Part shown: positions 1 through 9,393 of the stretch, piece by piece
How the letters are laid out: every line of letters begins with the position of its first letter
Numbering within the stretch: the first letter of the stretch is position 1
NCBI RefSeq assembly: GCF_029023865.1
Contig: NZ_CP118969.1
Coordinates: 1,178,001-1,242,000, forward strand
DNA: 64,000 bases
Direction of reading: 5' to 3'
DNA from: Lactococcus lactis
Lineage (GTDB): Bacteria > Bacillota > Bacilli > Lactobacillales > Streptococcaceae
Program-made: the position numbers and the translations under genes
The notes under the pieces: model-generated
Database searches by the model: none
What the model was told of the DNA's origin: nothing
What the model saw: the letters and a program-made list of their open reading frames with translations, nothing else

Positions 1-207
1 GTTCTTGGAAAACAAATGTCAATTCATCCAATTACAATATTATTTGTTTTACTGACAGCGGGTCAAATTCTGGGTGTCTGGGGAGTATTACTTGCTATCC
101 CATTCTATGCAACTTTGAAAGTTATTATTGTCCATGTTTACGAATGGTATCGTGAAATTTCAGTTCTTTATCGTGAAGAAACGGCTACAGAAGAAGCAAA
201 TGAGTAA
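1..207 (+). CDS. AI-2E family transporter, C-terminal end (partial)
   Basis: The reading frame is open from base 1, so the gene begins outside the window and only about 68 codons are visible. The visible part has a hydrophobic segment (ILFVLLTAGQILGVWGVLLA) followed by an IPFYATLKVII stretch and a charged acidic tail. The pattern of a glycine-rich G-x-x-L/W-G-V-L-L-A-I-P segment near the C-terminus is typical of the AI-2E/PerM family of polytopic membrane proteins. Substrate is unknown; members have been linked to autoinducer or ion export. The next gene starts 27 bases downstream with its own AAGGAG, so the two may be co-transcribed. Family assignment rests on a short tail only. Confidence 0.6.
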   Translation, partial: VLGKQMSIHPITILFVLLTAGQILGVWGVLLAIPFYATLKVIIVHVYEWYREISVLYREETATEEANE

Positions 208-234
208 TTAATAGAATAAAAAATAAGGAGAAAA

Positions 235-1491
235 ATGTCTTATTCAGAAGATACAATTGATTTCTTACATCAGGGAGATCTGATTGGAATGCAAAATTCA
301 CTTGCCAAAGCGTTAAAAAATGATAATAGTGAAATGTTGGCTGACCTAGCCGAATATTTACAAATGATGGGTTTCATTGATGAAAGTCAAAAAATTTATG
401 ATCAAATTATGTCAGAAGATCCGGAAACAACTGATTACCTGATTAACTTAGCAGAAATCGCAGAAGATAACGGTAATTTGGATGAAGCATTAAATTATCT
501 TTATCAAATCCCGGTGAATGATGAAAATTATATTGCTGCTTTAGTCAAAATTGCTGACTTATATCAATTTGAAGGTGATTTTGAAACAGCAATTTCTAAG
601 TTAGAAGAAGCAAGAGAATTATCGGATTCTCCTCTGATTACTTTTGCTTTGGCTGAGTCCTACTTTGAACAAGGTGATTATTCAGCTGCCATTACCGAAT
701 ATGCAAAACTTTCAGAACGCAAAATTTTACATGAAACAAAAATTTCTATTTATCAAAGAATTGGTGACTCTTATGCCCAATTAGGTAATTTTGAGAATGC
801 CATATCATTTCTTGAAAAATCACTAGAATTTGATGAAAAACCGGAAACCTTGTATAAAATTGCTCTTCTTTATGGAGAAACTCATAATGAAACAAGAGCC
901 ATTGCTAATTTCAAACGGTTAGAAAAAATGGATGTTGAATTTTTGAACTATGAATTAGCCTATGCCCAAACCCTAGAAGCTAATCAAGAATTTGAAGCTG
1001 CACTAGAAATGGCAAAGAAAGGGATGAAAAAAAATCCTAATGCCGTTCCTCTCTTACACTTCGCTTCAAAAATTAGTTTCAAACTTAAGGACAAAGCTGC
1101 AGCGGAACGTTATCTCATGGATGCTTTAAATTTACCAGAATTACATGACGAAACAGTCTTTTTGCTTGCTAATTTATACTTCAACGAAGAAGATTTTGAA
1201 GCCGTCATTAATCTCGAAGAGCTTTTAGAAGATGAACATTTATTAGCTAAATGGCTTTTTGCAGGGGCACATAAAGCTTTGGAAAATGATTCTGAAGCGG
1301 CTGGTTTGTATGAAGAACTCATTCAAACCAATCTGTCAGAGAATCCAGAGTTTTTAGAAGACTATATTGATTTTCTTAAAGAAATTGGTCAAATTTCTAA
1401 AACAGAACCAATTATTGAACAATATTTGGAACTTGTTCCGGATGATGAAAATATGAGAAATTTACTGACAGACTTAAAAAATAATTACTGA
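235..1491 (+). CDS. Tetratricopeptide repeat (TPR) protein
   Basis: A 418-residue protein without signal peptide or membrane segment, so probably cytoplasmic. It is built almost entirely of TPR helical hairpins: repeated small/large patterns such as AEIAEDNGNLDEALNYLYQI, ADLYQFEGDFETAISKLEEA, AESYFEQGDYSAAITEYAKL and GDSYAQLGNFENAISFLEKS are spaced about 34 residues apart from roughly residue 38 to 400. TPR arrays act as protein-protein scaffolds; no catalytic domain is present and the partner cannot be told from sequence. The protein is strongly acidic. The start at 235 is supported by AAGGAG about 8 bases upstream. The gene ends inside a hairpin terminator. Confidence 0.85.
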   Translation: MSYSEDTIDFLHQGDLIGMQNSLAKALKNDNSEMLADLAEYLQMMGFIDESQKIYDQIMSEDPETTDYLINLAEIAEDNGNLDEALNYLYQIPVNDENYIAALVKIADLYQFEGDFETAISKLEEARELSDSPLITFALAESYFEQGDYSAAITEYAKLSERKILHETKISIYQRIGDSYAQLGNFENAISFLEKSLEFDEKPETLYKIALLYGETHNETRAIANFKRLEKMDVEFLNYELAYAQTLEANQEFEAALEMAKKGMKKNPNAVPLLHFASKISFKLKDKAAAERYLMDALNLPELHDETVFLLANLYFNEEDFEAVINLEELLEDEHLLAKWLFAGAHKALENDSEAAGLYEELIQTNLSENPEFLEDYIDFLKEIGQISKTEPIIEQYLELVPDDENMRNLLTDLKNNY

Positions 1492-1515
1492 CAAAGCTGT
1501 CAGTAATTATTTTTA
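1480..1515 (+). terminator. Rho-independent terminator of the TPR gene
   Basis: A perfect 14-bp stem, AATAATTACTGACA / TGTCAGTAATTATT with a 4-base loop, overlaps the stop codon and is followed by a T-rich tract. The arms carry the TTACTGACA / TGTCAGTAA motif that recurs at several places in this window. Confidence 0.85.
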
Positions 1516-1553
1516 TTGTAAGCTAGAAAATTCACAAACTTGCGTCAAAATAA

Positions 1554-1582
1554 TTGTAAAAGGTTCTATTATCTGATAAAAT
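1554..1582 (+). promoter_or_regulatory. Sigma-A promoter of als
   Basis: TTGTAA (1554-1559) and TAAAAT (1577-1582) are separated by exactly 17 bases. The leader to the als start at 1646 is about 57 bases and contains a GAGGT ribosome-binding site. Confidence 0.6.
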
Positions 1583-1645
1583 GATTGTGAAGTAATCCAA
1601 GAGATTATGAAATATGAATTAGAACAAATTGAGGTAAAATAAAAA

Positions 1646-3309
1646 ATGTCTGAGAAACAATTTGGGGCGAACTTGGTTGTCGATAGTTTGATTAACCATA
1701 AAGTGAAGTATGTATTTGGGATTCCAGGAGCAAAAATTGACCGGATTTTTGATTTATTAGAAAATGAAGAAGGTCCTCAAATGGTCGTGACTCGTCATGA
1801 GCAAGGAGCTGCTTTCATGGCTCAAGCTGTTGGTCGTTTAACTGGCGAACCTGGTGTAGTAGTTGTTACAAGTGGGCCTGGTGTATCAAACCTTGCGACT
1901 CCGCTTTTGACCGCGACATCAGAAGGTGATGCTATTTTGGCTATCGGTGGACAAGTTAAACGAAGTGACCGTCTTAAACGTGCACATCAATCAATGGATA
2001 ATGCTGGATGATGCAATCAGCAACAAAATATTCAGCAGAAGTTCTTGACCCTGATACACTTTCTGAATCAATTGCCAATGCTTATCGTATTGCAAAATCA
2101 GGACATCCAGGTGCAACTTTCTTATCAATCCCCCAAGATGTAACGGATGCCGAAGTATCAATCAAAGCGATTCAACCACTTTCAGACCCTAAAATGGGGA
2201 ATGCCTCTATTGATGACATTAATTATTTAGCACAAGCAATTAAAAATGCTGTATTGCCAGTAATTTTGGTTGGAGCTGGTGCTTCAGATGCTAAAGTCGC
2301 TTCATCATTGCGTAATCTATTAACTCATGTTAATATTCCTGTCGTTGAAACATTCCAAGGTGCAGGGGTTATTTCACATGATTTAGAACATACTTTTTAT
2401 GGACGTATCGGTCTTTTCCGCAATCAACCAGGAGATATGCTTCTGAAACGTTCTGACCTTGTTATTGCTGTTGGTTATGACCCAATTGAATATGAAGCTC
2501 GTAACTGGAATGCAGAAATTGATAGTCGAATTATCGTTATTGATAATGCCATTGCTGAAATTGATACTTACTACCAACCAGAACGTGAATTAATTGGTGA
2601 TATCGCAGCAACATTGGATAATCTTTTACCAGCTGTTCGTGGATACAAAATTCCAAAAGGAACAAAAGATTATCTCGATGGCCTTCATGAAGTTGCTGAG
2701 CAACACGAATTTGATACTGAAAATACTGAAGAAGGTAGAATGCACCCTCTTGATTTGGTCAGCACTTTCCAAGAAATCGTCAAAGATGATGAAACAGTAA
2801 CCGTTGACGTAGGTTCACTCTACATTTGGATGGCACGTCATTTCAAATCATACGAACCACGTCATCTCCTCTTCTCAAACGGAATGCAAACACTTGGAGT
2901 TGCACTTCCTTGGGCAATTACAGCCGCATTGTTGCGCCCAGGTAAAAAAGTTTATTCACACTCTGGTGATGGAGGCTTCCTTTTCACAGGGCAAGAGTTG
3001 GAAACAGCTGTACGTTTGAATCTTCCAATCGTTCAAATTATCTGGAATGACGGCCATTATGATATGGTTAAATTCCAAGAAGAAATGAAATATGGTCGTT
3101 CAGCAGCCGTTGATTTTGGCTATGTTGATTACGTAAAATATGCTGAAGCAATGGGAGCAAAAGGTTACCGTGCACACAGCAAAGAAGAACTTGCTGAAAT
3201 TCTTAAATCAATCCCAGATACTACTGGACCAGTAGTAATTGACGTTCCTTTGGACTATTCTGATAACATTAAATTAGCAGAAAAATTATTGCCAGAAGAA
3301 TTTTACTAA
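1646..3309 (+). pseudogene. als: Catabolic alpha-acetolactate synthase, frameshifted
   Basis: This is the ThDP-dependent enzyme that condenses two pyruvates to alpha-acetolactate on the way to diacetyl, acetoin and butanediol. It is the FAD-independent catabolic type, distinct from ilvBN later in the window. The first frame (1646-2011) carries the catalytic-Glu motif [17 protein letters not shown]. It ends at a TGA immediately after MDNAG. The second frame continues at once from 2008 as MMQSATKY and carries the ThDP motif GDGGFLFTGQELE and the normal C-terminus. One missing base at 2006-2008 (GG-ATG-ATG where GGN-ATG-ATG is expected) explains the break; otherwise the gene would be about 554 codons, the family length. 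An ATG at 2008 could restart translation, but the product would lack the catalytic N-terminal domain. Real mutation and sequencing error cannot be separated here. Confidence 0.9.
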
Positions 3310-3352
3310 GATAAAATAAAAATACCAAATAATCCTAAATTTACTTGGAAAC

Positions 3353-3390
3353 AAAAAGAGAGTCCTTTATATAAGGACTCTCTTTTTGTT
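3353..3390 (+). terminator. Rho-independent terminator of als
   Basis: A 15-bp stem, AAAAAGAGAGTCCTT / AAGGACTCTCTTTTT, with a short loop and a following T-run, lies 45 bases after the als stop. Confidence 0.9.
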
Positions 3391-3750
3391 TTAGAATGGG
3401 GTTATTTCTAATTTGAAATCTAGTTATGACCAATTAGAGGTTGAAATTATGAAAAATAGAATAATTAGGCAGAATATTTTAAACATAAAAACCTTTAATT
3501 ATCTGCAATTAATAACCTTTGCTTATTAATTGATTACAAAGTCGTGACAAATGACTATTGAGAGAATACAAACATTTCGTTATAACAAAACAATTATATT
3601 GTTTTCGTTTTCATTAGAAAATATAGTTTCCAATAATTATTAGCTCAAAACTGGCTTTATTCCTGATTATAACAAGAAAAAAAGATCTAGTACTATGAGT
3701 TTTGATAATATCATCATGCATTAAAAGAAAGTTGAGGCGAAAAGAGCAAT
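3391..3750 (+). other. Intergenic control region of the giant surface protein
   Basis: No ORF is supported in this 360-base AT-rich stretch. It holds the TATATT/cre element described separately, an AACAATTATATTGTT dyad around the -10 box, and a leader of about 145 bases ending in a GAGGCGAAAAG ribosome-binding site before the start at 3751. No good -35 box is visible. Confidence 0.5.
3595..3614 (+). promoter_or_regulatory. -10 box abutting a CcpA (cre) operator
   Basis: TATATT (3595-3600) is followed directly by TGTTTTCGTTTTCAT (3600-3614). Its reverse complement, ATGAAAACGAAAACA, matches the catabolite-responsive element consensus WTGNAANCGNWNNCW at every fixed position. CcpA bound here would be expected to block RNA polymerase when preferred sugars are present. 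The same arrangement occurs before the next surface protein at 9324-9342. Confidence 0.55.
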
Positions 3751-6700
3751 ATGCAGAAGTATCACTCAAAACATGAAAATATCGCAAAACAAACTCAATT
3801 CAGAACATGGAAAAAGGGAAAATCGTGGCTTTATGCTGCCAGTATCCTAACCGTTCTCACAGGTGGCGCAGCCGCAAGCTCAGTAGTCACGGCAAGTGCT
3901 GACACGGTGACGCCTGCGGCTTATCGGCCAGCAGGAGAAGCGACGGGTCCGGGTTCGGTTGTTTCATCTGAAGTAGCAGCGAATGCGAGCAGCTATTATG
4001 CAGCGGCGAGTTCAGCCCTTAGCGGTACAGATTCAGACGGCGTGCACAGCAGTGGTGCGAGCGATATTGTCAGCTCAGCCAATGATAAAGCGGCCGACGC
4101 GAACAGCTACATCAGTTCAAGCACTGGCTCACTCTCGTCAGGCGCTTCTAGTGTCGCATCAGGCACGCTTGATGACTGGAATAATGCTGCTTCAAGTTTT
4201 GTATCAGCAGCTTCGTCGAATACTACGACGAATAGTCTTTCGAGCGCTGTCAGCAACTATCAGAATGCCCTTGATTCGGCGAACAGTTACAATGTTGCCA
4301 ATAACATCAAGACATCAGGCGGTGCCAACTCTGAGTATGCGGCAACTTACAGCGACGGTTCAGGCAATACCTACTCAAGCAATGCGGTTAGTCAGTATCA
4401 GTCCGCTGTTGACAGCTACAGCACAGCAGTTCACAACTACTATAATTCTGCTGTAGCGACGCTGGATAAGAATGCCACGCTTTCAGGCTGGTACGATACA
4501 CTCACAGCAGACAAAAATATTCTCAACGCTTATGATAGCGATAGCGCAGCAAACACGCCGGCGGGTGCTCTAAAGAGTGATTCATCAGCTTTTGCAACCG
4601 CACTTTCTGGCCTCAACAGTCTCGTCTCCGCCTCAGGCGCCTCAAACTTCTTTAGCTCAGCGGCCGCATCAGTTGCTGCTGCAGGAAGTGATGTCGCGAC
4701 TTACGATTACTCATCCGCTTACAGCTTAGCTGTCGTAAGATTGCAGACGACGGCAAATCAAGTTCTGACGCAATATCAGACGGACTACGGCACCTACATA
4801 ACGGCTGCGGAGCAATACGCACAAGACTCAAATACTGCTAAAGCAGCAGGATACAACGGCACATTAATGAACGATAATGCGCAGATAATGGCAGATTACG
4901 AAGTGGCAAGCCTTGCTTATACCGACTTTTCAAATGCTGCCACACAGCAAAATACCGACTTGGTGACGCTTACTGACATCGTTACCAACTTCCCAATGAG
5001 CGCCTCAACATCAGGCGAGACAACAGCAACCGATACTTTGACTAGCTGGGAATCTCAATATACAGCTGCTATCCATGCTCTCCAGTCCGATGTCGCAAAG
5101 ACGGAATACTATCAAGGTATTTATAATGACAAGCTGGCTGCTTACAACGACGATGCGACTGACCCTCTTTATCCGTCAGACAATCCGACTCTCCCAACAG
5201 CGACAGGCAATACGGCGGCGGACTATCTCAATAAATCCAGACAGGACTTGGAACGATTAATACGGCGCAGAATGGCACGGTCTCAGCTGATGCTGCACAA
5301 TTACTGACGAATTATGAGACAGATTTTACTAAGTACAATCAAGACTTTCAAACTTATCTGACTGCACTTGCAACCTATCAGTCTGACTATGAAATGGCTT
5401 ACACGAATGCTATGCAGAATAATCAGGCAGCACCTGCTCTGCCAACACCGCCAACGGCTCCAAATCCTGCCGACTATTTTAATGGGACAGTAACAGGAGC
5501 AACTGCAATAATAGGCGACATTCCAACGGCAGCAGTGACCTACCTCACGAATCAGCTCCAGCAAGACCAGTATAATTTAGTTAGCGCGTCTTATGACCAA
5601 TTACAAACTGATATTAATGCTCTGATACATACAATCAATGACTTCAAAGCAACAAATGCACCAAGCTATGCACAAATTACCAGCATTTTGAATACATATA
5701 ACGGCTTGACAGAGCTGAGTTTGGATAATATCAAAGATTTATTGAGTCTACCAACACTCTGTGATTCTTTGTCGTCAGCAATCGCGCAGCTTATAGCAGC
5801 AGAACCTGCGCTTATTAAAACTGTTCAGGCAGATTTAGGTGCTTATCTTTCATCTGCGACTATTTATAATACTTATAATGGTTGGGACGGCTCAACAACA
5901 GGCCTGACGACAACTCCTTATTTGACATGGAATATTAAAAATCCGCTTTACACACTTAATCAAGCCCTACGGCAGTACGGTGTGAATAATTTTAGCGGAC
6001 AAACACCGAATGGTGGTGTTCTTAATAATCTGTCAGCACTGGACACGATTTATAGTTCACTTTATAATAGCAACAGTGTACCTGGTGTTTGGGCAATCAC
6101 TGAAAATTATTCAGGACCCGCAAGCGGTTATCAAGATTGGCTTCTTGCTGAAATCAACGCGGCTAATCCAGGGCTAAATGCGACCACATTGCTTGACCCA
6201 GATTTATGGAACGATTTTTATGCGGTAAATGGCTTTGCTAATCCCAATGCTCCTACACAGGCTGGCGTTGTTCAAAACCCAATCCCACTTACTCCCCTTA
6301 CTCCGCCAGACCTTAATACAGGATACACAGGCACAACTTCTAACGAGATGACGCCGAACGCGCCAACACAGCCGAACACGCCCGCTTACAAGATACCTAA
6401 TCTCGCTGCCAGTCTCGTACTCGGCGAAACTGTGACGGTTACGCCACCTATCTATGGCACACTTCAAGCGCCGCCAACAGCACCGAACTTGATGCTGAAC
6501 GCTGTTTATCCACCGGCCGTAACTACGCTTCCGACCGCACCAGAAGCACCCACGCCACCAACTCTAGGTACTTTGCTTCCAGCACCGAGTGTTCCAAGTC
6601 TTAATTTGCCAACTCCTCCGACCGTGCCGAGCTTGACGATACCGTCAGTACCGACGCCGCCAAGCCTAAGTTTGCCAGCGTTACCCGTCCCGCCAACGCT

Positions 6701-9089
6701 TGATCTGCCGACAGATGCCAATGCACCGAAGTTGACCCTGCCAACGGCACCAACACCAACAGTGCTCGGACAACTTCCGGAAGTTCCAAACGCACCAAGT
6801 CTTAAGCTACCAATGCCGCCGACACCACCGACGGTTAGTCTGCCAAGTGCTCCGACGCCACCGACGCTGACAAATCCGAATGTGACAATTCCTGACTTGC
6901 CGGCCCTGCCGAGCTTTACGCCGGTTGATGATATGCCGGCACCATCAAAAGCCGTCACTAACGGCAGCACTTCAATCAACGGTCAGACGACAGAACCGAG
7001 CATGCTTTGGGACTGGATTATTAGTCAACAGACGAACGGCACGCCAACTGCTTACAGCGACTTTGAAAACTATGTCGCAGCGGTTTCTGCATGGAAAGAC
7101 CAAGTGGCACAGATTATCAGCGATTATCAGAAACAAGTCGCAGATGCTGACGGAGCTTATGATGCGGACACAGCAGCGATTGCAACTTACCTCACTGCTT
7201 ATCAGACTTATTCTGAGAACTACGATACAGCGGTTAGTGGCTATAATACTGCTTGGACAACTTACGACAGTGCCTATCAGACTTACGAAAGCAGTTATGA
7301 CGCGGCTGTCACCAAGTATCAGAGCGAGTACAACGACTACAAGCAAACGCAGAGTGACTATGAGAGCCAGTACGAGAGTGTAGTTTCCGCTTATCAGTCA
7401 GCGTGGTCGGCCTATGTCTCAGCTTACGACGATTATCAGAATGCTTATGAAAAATCCGTCTCGGACTACACGACAGCATGGGCTACTTATGTCTCTGCCA
7501 ATAATGACTATGCCGGCAAGTATGACGCTGAGGTCTCGGCTTATACAAGCGCATGGACACAGTATCTGACGCAATTTAGTCAGTATTCTGAGGACTATGA
7601 CACAGCTGTCAGCCAGTATGAGAGCGACTGGACGAACTATGATACGGACTATCAGACCTATAAGACAGGCTGTGATAGCGCCGTTAGCAACTACAATAAT
7701 GATTGGAACACTTACGATGTTGCCTATCAAGCTTACACGAATGATTATGCGACTGCTGTCGGCAATTACAATAGCACATGGACGAAGTATCTGAGTGATT
7801 ACAGCACTTATTCTAGTACTTATGACAGTGTCACAGGAACTTATGAAGGTGATTGGACAGCTTATGATGCCACTTATCAGACTTACAAGACTGCGTGGGA
7901 AGCCTACGACAGCGCTTATCAACAGCTCGTTACTGACAGCTACGACATGACAGACTTTACAGAGACGCCATTAGTCGCTGAGGAAACGAAGACGACCTAT
8001 GCGGACAAAGTCACTCAGGAAACGAAAGAAACACCTGCTGCAATGTCTGACGAAGCAACAAAAGCCGACATTCCAACGCTGTCAGGCAAAGCCGCAAAAG
8101 ACAGCATCGCAGATAAAACAACCGAAGCTGAGAAAGCAAATATTCCTGAAAAGAGCACGCTCGCCGAAGAAGCAACAATTCCTGATAAGGAAGACAAGGC
8201 AAGCGAAGCCACGATTGAGCCAATGACCGACGGACCAAGTGCTGACCTCTCAGCTGACTCTAGACTTGTCCCTGAAGCGATAAAAGAAAGCCTTGCTGAT
8301 AAGGACGCAGAGCAGACGCTTACGCAGGGCGACCATCCAATAGTACAAGAGATTACTGTCCCTGATACGCCGGACACGGATGCTGCCGACTATCTCTACA
8401 CGTCTGACATCATTCTTGACACCTTTGACACGACACAGATTATCCTGCCGACGGATGTTTCACAGATTACTGTGCATGATAAATACGGAAATCTCGTCTC
8501 GCCAGACCAATACACGGTTACAATTACAGACGTTGACGCGACCCACAAGCTGGTTACAATTACCTTTGCTTCAAGTTTTGTTCTCTCCGACCGTCTCTAT
8601 AACAACACCCTGACGGTTTCAATTCCGACCCACTCGACATGGGTGATAGCAGGACTTGGCCCCGACTATGATAATACGGCTTACACCATTACCACAAGTC
8701 CGAAAGGCAAGACGAAGCAGCCGACGAATACTGTGCACGTAAGACCGGTGTTACCGAACACACCTCCAACAGTGCCACCAGTTGCACCGCCTGAAACACC
8801 AAATATCCCTGAAAAGCCAAATCTGCCGAACAGTCCAAGGATACCACAAGTTCCAAAGGTGCCAAATCAGCCAATGATACCGAGAAAACCTACGCTATCA
8901 TTGACGTCAAGTCGACTAAAAATACCAGAACCTCTCAAGTATGTGCCAGTAGGTAAAATACTTCCTCATACCGGAGATAATAGCGATTCATCTCTCACCA
9001 TATACGGAGGGGCGGCTCTAATTGGCTTTATAGGTTTGGAAATTTATAGTTTGAAACGACGCAAAAAATCAACTGTAAAAAAATCATAA
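3751..9089 (+). pseudogene. Giant LPxTG cell-wall surface protein with aromatic 25-residue repeats, one frameshift
   Basis: About 1,780 codons if one frameshift is repaired. Frame 1 covers 3751-5307. The continuing frame is open from about 5250, and a single missing base near 5248-5252 joins GAC-TTG to GGA-ACG-ATT. The N-terminus has a KxYKxGKxW-type long signal peptide (WKKGKSWLYAASILTVL then AxA). An Ala/Ser-rich region follows, then a Pro-rich stretch of PTPPxLxLP units (about 6540-6900). Next come nine exact 25-residue Tyr/Trp repeats (7221-7895), an acidic ATIPDK-type segment, a beta-rich domain, a Pro-rich wall-spanning region and a sortase signal, LPHTG plus a hydrophobic helix and RRKK tail. 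The gene is much richer in GC than its neighbours, suggesting horizontal acquisition. An adhesin role is inferred from architecture; no named binding domain is recognised. If the frameshift is real, the product is secreted but not anchored. Confidence 0.75.
7221..7895 (+). repeat. Nine tandem 75-bp / 25-residue aromatic repeats
   Basis: Nine consecutive in-frame units of exactly 25 codons, with consensus Y-D-x-A-V-S-x-Y-x-x-x-W-x-x-Y-x-x-x-Y-x-x-Y followed by three residues. Aromatic residues fall at positions 1, 8, 12, 15, 19 and 22, giving spacings of 7-4-3-4-3 and 4 into the next unit. That is the a/d rhythm of a coiled coil. DNA copies have diverged, so the array is old or under selection at the protein level. 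Confidence 0.85.
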
Positions 9090-9135
9090 TTTCTGAGACT
9101 TATAAGGAATCTCAAAATGAATCTATTTAATAAAA

Positions 9136-9166
9136 ATCTTGAATACCTTGTTATTCAAGGTTTTTT
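9136..9166 (+). terminator. Rho-independent terminator of the giant surface protein
   Basis: AATCTTGAATA / TATTCAAGGTT stem (one G-U pair), 6-base loop and a run of Ts about 50 bases after the stop codon. Confidence 0.8.
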
Positions 9167-9301
9167 AATACAAATATATTGTCATTTCTACAACTAATCA
9201 TCTTATGTTTAGAAAAAAAGAACAGTTAAGGAGTGCGTTTTAATAAAAAACCGTTGAACTTTATATAATACACAATTCAAAAAAGAAGTCAGGATATTAT
9301 T

Positions 9302-9342
9302 TTGGGACAAAAATAATTAATGATATAATGAAAACGAATACA
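9302..9342 (+). promoter_or_regulatory. Promoter with CcpA (cre) operator of the lectin/Cna-B protein gene
   Basis: A weak -35 (TTGGGA, 9302-9307) and TATAAT (9324-9329) are spaced by 16 bases. The cre match ATGAAAACGAATACA (9328-9342) overlaps the end of the -10 box and fits WTGNAANCGNWNNCW at all fixed positions. The rest of the 9090-9393 gap holds only the upstream terminator and a roughly 60-base leader. Confidence 0.65.
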
Positions 9343-9393
9343 TCGATGTAGTTGAGGTAATAAATTAAATACAAAATCGAAAGCAGGTGAAGA

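Noticed and set aside
2001-2015. Programmed frameshifting in als.
   Set aside because: No slippery heptamer or downstream structure is visible, and the family is encoded in one frame; a one-base deletion suffices.
6204-8874. Several long minus-strand and alternate-frame ORFs inside the giant surface protein gene.
   Set aside because: They mirror the Pro-rich and Tyr-rich repeats, have biased low-complexity translations and no ribosome-binding sites; the plus frame has signal peptide, repeats and anchor.
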